DNA from: Paracentrotus lividus
Taxonomy: Eukaryota; Echinodermata; Echinoidea; Camarodonta; Echinidae
DNA: 64,000 nt
Direction: 5' to 3'
Assembly: GCA_940671915.1 (NCBI GenBank)
Contig: CALNVZ010003426.1
Span: 10,157,091 to 10,221,090 of the forward strand
Every line of letters starts with the position of its first letter. The first letter of the stretch is position 1. Of this stretch, positions 34,778 through 46,700 are shown in pieces. The notes under the pieces are model-generated. The model searched no databases. It was given only the letters and a program-made list of their open reading frames with translations, and was not told the DNA's origin. The translations under genes and the position numbers were made by a program.

Positions 34778-35303
34778 TAATACATTTTGATTCCATTCTA
34801 ATAGTATCTCTTGGATAGATGTTACTAAATTACATGCATTTTAGGTTTGGATGGAAATGAGCATCTTGAGTTTACTCTCTCTCATCTATCAAAAATTAAG
34901 AATACTTTGAGTGACAAGTTGCAATCATTTTTTTTTTTCTAACTCAGGAAATTTGAAATGGTTGATAGAGAATTGCATTTCTACTATAAGTTTGCTGTGA
35001 ATCCTTGTACTTTTTGGAAATATTATGGAACAGAGCAATATATTGTATAAACATATTCTGATATTTTGGTCTTGAATACAATTATGAAAGTAATTGGGTA
35101 GTTAAAAATCGAGTGAAAGTGCATTAATAAATATGAAGGGGAAATTCGTCAGAATACTATGTAAGAATGGTGAATAGGATAAAAATACATAACATTGTTA
35201 CATGCACAATGGTATTGTACTTGGATAATTATCCAATTCTTTGAGGATAAATTCAATTTGTTTAAGATATTACAAGTTCACAAAACGATCAAATTGATTT
35301 TTC
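34778..35303. other. Intergenic AT-rich DNA, no gene seen
   Basis: No open frame, repeat arm or splice-like structure stands out. Confidence 0.4.
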
Positions 35304-35305
35304 TA

Positions 35306-35500
35306 AGCCGACTTGCCAAAAGATAAGGCCGTGGCCTTCTGTGTGAACACCGCGCAACGGCGCTTGAAACCGGATGTAGGCTACTAATCCCCTCCAATTG
35401 AGTCAATGGAAGAATAATAAGGGAACAGTATATCCGGCATGTAATCCCGCTTTGCGGCGTTCACGCAGAGGACCGCGGCTTTATCTTTTAGTAAGGCGCC
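35306..35500. mobile_element. 195-bp GC-rich MITE, TA-flanked
   Basis: The left 'aaaagataaggccgtggcct' pairs with the right 'ccgcggctttatctttta'; arms continue about 50 bases. TA lies at both borders. GC content is higher than in the surroundings. Confidence 0.6.
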
Positions 35501-35865
35501 TAAATGCTCTTGCTCTTAAGACGGTTTGAGACAAGCTGCCCCTGAATGACTTTATTTTTCTTCTTTATATGTACTCCATGTAAATGTACACTTTTTAGAG
35601 GGGAATGCAATTGAGTTTTTTTTTCAGCAAGCTTGGCCTTCCATTAAAAAACACTGATTATATAATCAACAGAATAATAATCACTATTTTCAATTAATGT
35701 TAAATTGGCAACACAGTAAAAGATTCCCCTATTCTTTGTAAGGGGCTCCACCACTAAAGTACAATATTCTGAAATGATATACACCAGTGCTGTTGATTCA
35801 CTAACCAGGTATAGTAAAAAATTAAGAATATGAAGAGAAGATGACTTGAAAAAGACCTTTGCTTA

Positions 35866-37025
35866 AGGACGTTGCACAGTTATGTTTCTGCGCATCTTGA
35901 CCGCGCATCCTGGGCGCGCATTATTTACTACGTCACAATGGAAAAATATTCAGCGCTCATGGTCGATCCGGAGCTCAAAGAGTTGAAAGAAATGAACTTT
36001 ATAAATATGTTATTCATTCGTTCTTTTTGTTCATTATTTACCTACTTGCAGAGATATGTAAAGCATTTTATATTGGAGCATGTTCGTGTTATTCTAGAGA
36101 TTGCGATGGATATGAAATTAATTGTAAATGTTTGGGAGCAAGATTTTGAATAAATCAAAATTTAGATAGAGTTTTCACATTTTTGCGTATTCTGGGCGCG
36201 CTTCGGTGGTTTTCAAGCCAATTCGCAACTATTCGGGCTTCGATAGATTAAAAACGAGCACATGGACCCCTTTTTTGAGTGTTTCTACCCATTGATTATG
36301 TAATCCTCTACAACTTTGCAAATTTTTATGAAAATAACATGGATTTTGAATGTTTGGGAGCATAATTTTGAATCAAGTGTAATTTAGAGTGAATTTTCAC
36401 GCTTTTTGGATGTTTTCGGCACGTTTTTGTGACTTTTCAAGCCGATTTGCGAGTATTCTGGCGCCGATAGTTCGAAAACGAGCACATGGACCCCCCTCTT
36501 TTAAAGTTTCTACATATTTATGATGAATCCCTATACAACTTTGCAAACTTTTATGGGACTGTCATGGTTTTTAAAAAAAGTGCATCTTAAACTATACTTT
36601 TTTATTTTCTTGTAGATTCCAAGCCTCTAAGATATGGTTTTTGCCATTTTGCGCACCATTTTTGCCACATGAGGGCGCTGCTGGCTCGTAAATAAGTACA
36701 AATGTGCCAGTTTAAACAATGTCCCCATCTTTGGTATGAACTTTGTAACAAATCGGGAAGGTTTGATCAAGTTTGATACGGTTTTGACAAAGTAATGACG
36801 ATTTTAACTCGTTTGTTGCTATCGCGAGGTCTAACAGAAGCCAATTTCTTAAATTATGCGTATTTTACATGCCATCCATATGGCAACTTCAAAGTCCCGT
36901 AGCAAAAAATCAAGCACATGAACCTATATTATTTTTTGCATTTTTGGTATACATAGATACCAATGTAACTCTGTGCAAAATTTGGTTAAAATGACATGGA
37001 CTTCGTTTCAACTGTGCAACGTCCT
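35866..37025. mobile_element. 1.16-kb DNA transposon-like element, non-autonomous
   Basis: Including the TA target, taaggacgttgcacagtt at the left is the perfect complement of aactgtgcaacgtcctta at the right. Two internal units of about 245 bases repeat 'aaaacgagcacatggacccc', 'tacaactttgcaaa' and 'tttgggagca'. An open frame of 93 codons near the left end has no recognised domain. No transposase motif seen. Confidence 0.7.
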
Positions 37026-37835
37026 TATTAAAGTGATTATTCAGTGAGTGCAGTTCAACTTTTGCAAGGTTGACTGTACATTTTTTTAATGGTAATCCCA
37101 ACAGACGTGCATCAAGGATTGGGAAATAGAGGGAACAACTAACCACAAATTTTGATAGACCGGGTGTACACTGCAATTAGAGCTTCATGTACAGTGTACA
37201 TGTATATGTTAGAAATAAAATCTTGTATGTTCAAATTTTTATTTTCGACGGAAAAAATTAGGGGAATACGCCTCGTGTGCTTCTGCCTGGAGCCACCATT
37301 TACATGTAGAAGTTGATTCATTCCTGTATATTCTTCAGTTGGAAAAAATGAATATGCCCCATCTTGCATTCAAATGTCAACTTTTTGTCCTCAATATTCT
37401 TCCTCATATTGCACATTGTATGTTTCCTAATAAGCACATCGAAAAACAATGAAGGAACATATTCATTAAAATCAAAAATACATAATTATACCTTAATCGT
37501 TTTTTTTACTTTCAGCCTTCATTTTTATCATGTGTGCAAGCTTTGAAACTGAAATTACATATGAATGAAATAAATGCATAGAAAGGCTATTTACATGCTT
37601 GCATCAACACTTATTGCACAAGAATAAAGAAATATAAATATATAATATACTTTTCATTTTTTTTTACACACCGATATGTTAACCTTCCATACATGATAGT
37701 GGAATGGAGTACCTTAAACAAATATATACATGCACATGATATCACAAAACAGTACCATAATATACACCATTATGCTTCAAAAGCATGCAAATAAGAATAC
37801 AGGTTCTATTGTAAAGCCTACCGCGTTATATATCA
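37026..37835. other. Intergenic DNA, no gene seen
   Basis: AT-rich with scattered ACATGTA strings. Open frames are short and lack exon-like borders. Confidence 0.4.
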
Positions 37836-37837
37836 GT

Positions 37838-38010
37838 GGAGGATCCAGGCGGGGGCGCAGGGGACGCGCCCCCCCCCCCCCCCCCCATAATTTGAAAACC
37901 GCTCATTGACCGTACATGTTAAAATCCAAAAAATTTGGCGGCCCCCGGCCCCCCTATCCTGAAATCCTGAAAATTTGGTTAAAATACCACCCCCCAAAAA
38001 GAAGTGAAGA
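37838..38010. repeat. Fragment of a 'GGATCCAGGCGGGGGCGC' repeat with a C-run
   Basis: Begins ggaggatccaggcgggggcg, then a C18 run and 'ggcggcccccggcccccct'. It looks like one end of a G/C-run-bearing repeat. The other end was not found. Confidence 0.4.
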
Positions 38011-38457
38011 CTACATAATTAATCAGTGCCACTACTGTCTTTCATTGGGAAACGTGCATTGTATCAATTATTCAATATGAATGGATACCTATTTATTAAA
38101 ATTGTAGAAAATAAATGACTTGCATTGAATTGGATCTATACGCATACCATAAAAGTATGTAACTTGAATTCCAAACAAATTTGATTTTCATTTTTATAAA
38201 GTTTATATGCCATGAATACATACACGTGTATGTGTTTCATACCACTTCGTTCTGGTTAGTGCTGGTTTTGATCAATCCTTTATACTAAATAAGAGCAGCT
38301 AGGTCGGGATAGGGCTTTATCTACAGTTAACTCTGCATAAGTTGACCTTAAATAAGTTTAATGAGTTGAGGAATTTTTTTCAGTCCAGATTATACATGAA
38401 AATTATACCAAAAAAAATATTATTCACCTCTCATAAATCAAATTTCTCTTAAGTTAA

Positions 38458-38915
38458 AGGGATGCAGTAACATTGTATGATATTCAAATTGCAATTTATT
38501 GGATTTAGCTCATTTTGCCAACATGATAATGAACACATAGGTCAGTCTGGTATTCCTTAAAAATTGCAGTCTACTTGCTTGCTTTACTTACAAGATATCT
38601 ATGATTTTATACTCAAATTTTCAAACCCATTCCGGGACGCCTTTGAAAACCGCGTGCGTTTATTAAAACGCACATGGTTTTCATCGCATTTCCTGTTGTG
38701 AAGTCCCCGTGGTTGCTAAGCTTTCAACGGAGCGGTATAAATTAATCGTGCGTGGCCGTATACTTTGCCTTGTTTTAAATTTCACTGTTTTAAGATAGTA
38801 GGCCTAAATAACTTGCATTTGATCTGAAACTTTCAGTAGTTTTTACGGTCAGACCAATAGAAATTTATTCATTTCGATCCATTTTGCACTTGTTTTTGGA
38901 AGTTACTAAATCCCT
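38458..38915. mobile_element. 458-bp TTAA-flanked element
   Basis: Starts agggatgcagtaac and ends gttactaaatccct, with TTAA at 38454-38457 and 38916-38919. Relatives lie in the CARF-like intron of both copies. Confidence 0.7.
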
Positions 38916-39095
38916 TTAAACAGATTTCTATGGTCCCAAGATATTTGACTTATGCAGAGTTAGTGGTACATGTATACATGTATGAAACACTGTACTATTT
39001 ATAGAATAACATTCATAATAAACATCAGTTCTTTTATTTGTACCAAGTCTCTATGAGTGGAAAAACATCTCACTGACAATTAACAAAACAAATAT

Positions 39096-39906
39096 ACTGG
39101 GGTGTTTCACAAAGAGTTGAGTAGACTTAAAAATCTCACTTAAATTGTTAGTTTTGTGCATTATATTACGCATCACCTCATTGGATTGACCATGCTCAGG
39201 GGATGTACATTGTACGCCATTGTTGAATCTTTCAATTTAACTGCGCGTTATAAATCAAGATGCGCGTAGATGTTAAAGGGGACCAATACCCAAGGAAATA
39301 ATCATTTTTATAAGAAAGAGCACAATCAAAGGAGCAATTTCCAAAAAGTTTCATCAAAATCGGTTATAAAATAAGAAAGTTATGGAAGTTTGAAAAGTCT
39401 CGTTTTACCTTCTATGGGGATCCTCAAACTGGCAACATCGGCTTCAAAATGGCCGATTTTATGGACAACTCTCCATTGGTTTTGTACACAAATTTTCAGA
39501 TTTTCCCAATTTACTTTCAAAATATGTCTTACCTCCTTCTGAGGTCAACATATGTTGTGTGAAATATATTTTCCCATGACATATTTTGAGCTCAGAAGTA
39601 AATAAGACGTATTTTGAAAGAAAACGTAGAAAAACTGAAAATTTGTGTACAAAACCAATGGGGAGTTGTCCATAAAATAGGCCATTTTGAAGCTGATGTT
39701 GCCAATTTGAGGATCCCCATAGAAGGTAAAACGAGACTTTTCAAACTTCCATAACTCTCTTATTTTATAACCGATTTTGATGAAACTTTTTTTTTAATTG
39801 CTCCTCTCATTATGCTCTTTCCTATGAAAGTGATTATTTCCTTGGGTATTGGTTTCCTTTAAGCACGACCTTAAGTCTACTTAACTCTTTGCGAAACATC
39901 CCCCAG
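39096..39906. mobile_element. Outer foldback element hosting a second foldback
   Basis: Left 'ggtgtttcacaaagagttga' and 'gtagacttaa' pair with right 'ttaagtctacttaactcttt' and 'gcgaaacatcccc'. Between the arms sits the palindrome at 39277-39858. Confidence 0.65.
39277..39858. mobile_element. 582-bp near-perfect palindrome, TTAA-flanked, nested
   Basis: Arms of about 280 bases: 'aggggaccaatacccaagga' pairs with 'ccttgggtattggtttcct', and matching continues inward through 'ctatggggatcctcaaa' to a short centre near 39560. TTAA lies at 39273-39276 and 39859-39862. Confidence 0.8.
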
Positions 39907-40651
39907 TGGTACTTGAAATCAATGACCAAGAATTGCTTGATTGGAGTTGAACTGGGAAAGTATGGAATAGATCATATAACCAGGTACTTGCGACCATGCC
40001 AATTACTGTGTTATAATGAATGTATTCATGGTCCTTATAATGGGAACTCAGCACTCTATTTATTTTTATCAAGTAGATCTACAATTTATACTTATACTTT
40101 ACAGAAAACCTCATTTGCATTAATTCAAAATCATGCAGAAACAAAACAATAAAACATAATTGCGTAAATATATTTCAAGATCATATTGAAATTGCTTTAA
40201 AAAATCAATGAAAACTATGATATAGAAGTACTGTCACAACATAAACTATCACAACTTAATTGTTAACAATTTACTGAATGTAACACAGCTGTGTTGTATT
40301 TCAAACTTGGTAAATGTTCAGCTTGTGCTCCTCTATATGTAGTTAGATTACTGTATTTGCATAAAATCCATGTTTTCATTGCACATAATGGAAAGACATT
40401 CAATAATAAGCATATTTATACATTACCAACCAAGCTATTTTATTATTTTCCCCCTAAACATTTGAACAGCCTACAGAGAAGAATTGCAAATTTAAATACA
40501 AGTTATTCTGAGTGCCCCAAGTGAGGACACAGGTTAATCAAATTAAAGGAGAAAATACATGTTGGTATAACACATCTAACATTTCATGCAAAGGTGAGAT
40601 TATTGAATTATGCTGGTTTTGATACTGGTGGCAGGATAGTGAAAGAGGGCG
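39907..40651. other. Region 3' of SULT4A1, no further gene seen
   Basis: Lies downstream of the stop codon of the - strand gene, so part is presumably its 3' untranslated region. A polyadenylation site cannot be fixed from sequence alone. Confidence 0.4.
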
Positions 40652-40767
40652 CTATATCGTGTAATCGAATTCCAAGTCTGCGTCCTTGAGTTTATCTGGT
40701 AAGAGCTTGTTAATCTTATCGTTCATGTGCACAGTGAAGTAGTACCTCCAAAACCCAACACGGTCCT
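40652..40767 (-). CDS. SULT4A1: SULT4A1-like exon 6 (terminal)
   Basis: Acceptor tttatttcttcag, then 37 residues ending LEFDYTI and a TAG at 40654-40652. It carries the RVGFWRYYFTVHMNDK segment that packs near the cofactor in sulfotransferases. Confidence 0.9.
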
Positions 40768-43700
40768 CTGAAGAAATAAACAAATGAAAAACACTTCAAA
40801 TAAAGCAAACAAAAAGGAAAACATGCTAGAAAATGACAGGCTTTGCCTATGTGATATTTCACACACATGTGCAAGACTAAATGGATCAATATCATTTTAA
40901 TACACAAAAGTTAAAATCAATAATTGTACAACAAAACAAATAAAAAAATCCTAATTCGCAACTTACAGGTATTTGTTGCAAAATATGTCATTTTTTCAAG
41001 GAGACTTTTTTTTCTTGAGTATTAAGGTGGCAGTCTCCTTAATAGGTAGTTTCATGCGTGTACTTCTTCATACAACTTGTTTTATATCAGTATTCCACCT
41101 CTTTTTTTTAATAAGGGGGTTTAAAATATATTTTCATCATATATTATATGTATTATAGCCATTTCTTTTTGTGCGATTACACAAAATGGAAATTTTTCTT
41201 CATGAAAATCTAAAAACTTGAGTTCTAATCATTGGATTTGCATGAAATTTGGTAGAATTGTTTATCTTGAAGAGTACTACAAAATAATGATAGTTTTGAT
41301 GCATACTACCCCACAGGTGGAGTTCTGTCTTAAAGTCTGTTCTAAATTTCCCCTATCTTGATTATTGTTAAATCCATAATTTTTATACTTCTAATCTGAA
41401 TACTCCTAAAAGCCATCATTAATTTGTCACAAAGGAGTCAGAGAATTAAATTAATCCATCAAAACCTCACTACACTCTATGTTGTGAAGTTTTTAGATAA
41501 TTAGAAAATTCATATAATGAAAAATAATTTTTTTCAAAATTCTGACTTTGAATGACTATATTTTTCTTATGTCTAAAGATAATATGCCATAGTGCAGATG
41601 TGTAGCCCAACTCATAAGCTTTCCAAAAATGTATAGTTTGTTGGGGTACAGGTACTTAATAAGAAAATTATGCTTGATTATATACCGTGACGTCGTCTTC
41701 GCACTAGAATAGGGCACCTGCCACCTTAACATAACATTTCTAAGCAGAAACCTAGCTATTTTACACTTCTCTCTCTTGTATTTCTTCACTCACTTCTTAA
41801 CACATATGAAGTAATTTCCGGCCTCTGTGAGGCAGATCCCGCTCCGCCGTCTATTACGTGTAAAATAATGCCCAGAGCTGTAAAGAAATGTCCCTGCATC
41901 AAAAACAAGCCCCGATTACAACCCATCCCGGGTTGAAATCATATATTTAAATATTTTTCTCTCCATAATATTATTTTGAGGTAATCTGTTGAGTGGAAAA
42001 TAAGGCCTTCTCAGCGTTTGTACTGGATGACTATTAGTCAATTTGTATTGAGAGTGCCGAGTTCACCTGAAAATTCGCCCTTCTGAACCAGGTGGTATGC
42101 ACTTCATCACCTCAATGCTCTGAATTATGACAGATTAATGGTCCATCCCGGGTGGAAAGTCAGACAATACATACTGCTGAACCAGAAAATATAACCCAAA
42201 ATTTGATTGGATGTTGGGAAACCTAAGCCTTTTTGGATCCAATAAAGAGAAGTTTTTTAATCGTCGAGCCCTTCGTCTGTACACTCGACTGCACTCCGTT
42301 TGGTGCGTGAGTGGAAGGACGTATGGATGAGCCAGAGCTAATGTCAGAATATAGGTCATATTACTTGATACGTAAGTGACAAGCAGAGGCATCCGAAGTC
42401 TCCACGGAAAGAGAGGATTGAAGGGGCAACAATGGTTAATAATGGCTTGCCCCTTCAATGCTTGTTTCCTTAGAGCCTTCCGACGCCCTCTGGTGACAAG
42501 ATATGAAGAGGATGGGGGTCAAGAAAGCAATACCTTTTCTATTGTAGAGCGGTTCATCATCCCAGTAGTTATTGATAGCTTTGATAGCTTTCTCAGCTAG
42601 AGGTTTGTCCAGGAAATTAGCCAACTGAAGCACAGCCGCTGGGAAATCCTGGGAAAGAGAAATGAAATAAGCATTAAAAAAAAAAAAATTAACTCTTTGC
42701 TCAAGCGCCATGTTTATCCTGCTAATCCCCTTGTCCATTTATACAGCCCAACTTCCATTTAGGTTACGTACATGTATGTATTAGGCCCTCTGTATAAACA
42801 AACCTATAACTGTGGAGGCAATTATGAAATGCAGAATCAGCTGACATTCCCCTGTCAACGCAGTAGGACCTCTGTTATAATTGAGGTCTGACATAGTAAG
42901 ACCATGCTTATCTGAGGTGGAGCTAGTGAAGGACAAATGGAAGCAAGTTATATTCAAGTCTGATATTTAACCCTTTAGCACCTAGACACTGCGTGAAAAG
43001 TGTCAGTTTACTCACTAGCGGAAAGAGTTATGCTGTGTTTCAATCAGGTTTTTTCCATACGAATTGCTCTTAAAACATACTTTTATGTGCAGAATCGGGC
43101 AGCACACATCCAATGGGTAATCCACAACCAGTATGGGCATTTTTCATCACATATCTTGACTATAGCGTGCTTAAGACATGGGTGGTTTAGTGAGTAAGCT
43201 GAAGGGCGGTCTCGGGCGGTTTAGGTGCTAAAGGGTTAATCACGCTCTGCTTCCTTACCTTTTTCACATCTTCATATTTGAGGAATAGAATATTCTCATG
43301 ATGTCTGTTCTTCCAGAAGGTGAGGACGTGATCAAAGTAGGAGCCGTATCCCACTAAAAACAGAAATAATACATAATACATACATAATAATCAAATACTC
43401 TTCAATACAAACTCTGCCACTAAAATGAATTGTTTATAATTCTTGAAACCAGCATATTAAGAATGCACATAATTTTCACTTTTGTTTTCTTTGTATTTGA
43501 TTCTGAAACTTGTCTTGTTTTGTATTATTATATCTGCAATGTCTTCAGAAAATGTGGAGACTTTACAAAGCAAGCAGGGGCTTTTATACTGCTCAGTGCT
43601 ACATATCAGACGACACAAATTGAAGATGGAAGAAGGGGGATTAAGTGGAAAGATTTTTAACCTTATGATAATTGAATCCTCGAGAGGAGTTAAAGGGAGA

Positions 43701-46700
43701 GCGAACTGACAAACACTCTCATTGACTGTGTGTTATAAATAGCTAGTCTTAAAATGTACCTTGTCAGGTAACTATTAATATTAAAGTGACTAAAATAGCC
43801 TTTAATTATATTTGAAACAAGTAAACTAAAATGTTTCAAGGGGAAATGCACTTGCTCTGCAACTTGTTAACAATTTTTGGGGGTATGAATATACTGAGTA
43901 GTGAGTTAGTATGTTATCATTCAAGTGGGCCTGTAGGCCTATCATAAGACTACACTGCTCAGGATGTTGCATTATGGGTTAGGAATTAGGGAAAAATTGA
44001 GTAGCTTAGGACTCGAGATGGCTCCTAGTTCGTATTGGCTTTAAAGAGTTTTAAAAGAGTTTATGTAGTCAATGGGATTACTTACGTTTGTTGTTGATGA
44101 ATCGATAGAAGAACTGGTTGAATGTGCCTTTGTAGTGAACCATACGAACAGTTCTGTGGAAGTCATAGAATGAACACATTACATCTTTGGGGTTCCTCGC
44201 CATGTAAATGATCTGTGTATGTGCAGGTGCATGTAGAGAGAGATAGAAATAAAGAAAGGGAGATGATAGAGAGAGAAAAAGAAGATACAATGGCAGAGAG
44301 AGATAGAGATGGAAGGAATATAGAAACAAAGTGAGTTTAAAAGAAAGAAAAAGAGTGAGTTAGAGAGAGAGAGAGAGAGAGAGAGAAAGAACAAAAGTGA
44401 AAACAAAAGAGACGTATTCTTTATACAAAGGTACATGTAATGTATGTATAATGCATAACTTTTGATTACACGTAGCAAAAAAGAAAATTTGACCAACCAA
44501 AACTAAGCTTCCTATTAACTGGCCTGAAAACAAAACACCAAAACAAAACGAAAAAGAGAGATATAGGGGTGTCAAAGGAAAGTTGATTCATCAACAACAA
44601 AGGTAAGTAATCCCATTTATAAATAAAGAGAGTGGTCAGCAGGTTAAATTTAACATGAAATCAGCAATTTTTTAATGTACTATGTATGAATACAATAACC
44701 CACTTTTTCTGTTTCATATGCTGACATGTATGTAATAGATTGTCGTACATTGTATTATGTACATGTGGATTTGTATGCAAGACGTATGGAAATGCATGCA
44801 TTTAAAATGTAGTTCATGGGTAGACACGCAAGTCATCAATATGCCTCACGTCGCCGTTATATTTGCACGATTAATTCTTCGCGCTGAGCGGCCTCAAAGA
44901 ATGTTCACAGGTTCTTGAATTTAATAATAATAAAATAATATTTAGTTTTTATATAGCGCATTTCATCACTATTTGCAATACCAATGCACTTTACATGAAA
45001 TAAATCATACTTATATAAAACGTAAGATAAATGTCTAGAAAACAAAATTAATTATATACAATAAGCATACAAATATTAACACACATATATAAATGAAAAA
45101 CATTCTAATCAAATGAACCGCTTTGGAAAACTCTTCCATTGCATAAATAATCAGTCATGAGAGATTGAATGCTCAGTCAAAACGAAATGTTGAAGAGATC
45201 TGTCTTTAGTTCCCTTTCAAATACATCTATGTTTGTCTGAGCACGAAGAGCATCCGGAAGAGAATTCCAAAGGGTTGGTGCGGCACTTTCGAAGGACCTA
45301 TCACCGAAAGTTTTCGTTCTACTCCTATTAACAATAACAACTAACAGGTTATGGGAAGCAGATTTGAGCAATCTGGTAGGTTGATAGGGGGCTACCAACG
45401 CAGACAGGTAAGTAGGGGCAAGACCATGTACAGCCTTGAATGTGAGCAGGATTATTTTGTACTGAATGCGCGAATGAGCGCTGAAGTTTAGTAAGCACGC
45501 AATTGAATGCACCCAATATATGCATAAAAAAGCATGCTCATATATTCCCACGTTTTTAAATCTGCGCCTGCCGATCTTCGCGCGAAATCCATGAAATTTA
45601 ATGTTCCGCGAATATTTCCACGATTACAGTATACAATACATTGTATGCAGGCTCTACATGCACGAACAGATGGCCTTATCAATCACTGATGATCTCACAA
45701 ATTGTGTTCCAACCTATAATTCATCACAAATATGTAAAGTATACATACATGTATATCTACGTGTATGGTATGGCCTCGAGGGATTTCTATCATGGTCAAA
45801 AATCTATAGGGGGGGAGGGGGTATTTTTTATCTTTGAAAAGGTACATTAAAGGGAAATTTTCAACCTTTGTTACAAATTGATCACTATGTCAACAGGAGT
45901 CTTGTATGCTATCTTCATAAGATGTCAACTCATTTTCAATTTGACCCTGAGGCTAGTTAAACCATCAGTAAATTACAAATAGCACAAAGGTATTAGAAAT
46001 AAATTACATGCAAATAGCATTACGATTATAAGCAGGTTTCATAGCATAGGATATCAATGACTAAACTTTCCTTCTAACTTGATATTTAACTTTGTTATGT
46101 AAATGAGTAAAGTAAAATCCTTTGATATCATTGGAAAACTTGGAATACATTATTTTGTTTCTGAAAACAAAAACATGTGTCATCTGACTAATATTGACCA
46201 GTGGTTTTTTTAGCCAGTGACTCACATATTATTTACATCATCAAATTTCATCATATCCCATCAATTCAATTTGGCACAATTGTGATACTACTATCTTTAT
46301 AAGATATAAACTCATTATTAAGATACTTGTATAAAAAATTGAAAAGTAGGTACTTGTAAGTTCACAAATATTGGAAATATTTTGATTTCTCGTATTTTCC
46401 TTCAAAATCCCTGTGTTATGTTCCCTCTCTCTCTCTCTCTCTTTCACTCTTCTCGTGCTTCATTATCAGACTTTCGTAATCATGTTCATATTCTGGATAG
46501 ATTCCACTTTTAAATCCTCTTCTCTGCACTCAATTAAATGTATCAACCTGTCCATCCTACATGATTCCTATTCATGCACATTATTTGAGGTATTCAGTTT
46601 AACTTTCATTCACACAGATCTTACATGCAAAGTATTAGATAAAATAAATACTTTCAATACTTTGAATGACCTTTGACCCTACTTTGGAAAGTTTTTTTTT

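Noticed and set aside
35872..36153. 93-codon + strand frame within the 1.16-kb element
   Set aside because: No transposase or other domain; not retained as a gene, only noted under the element.
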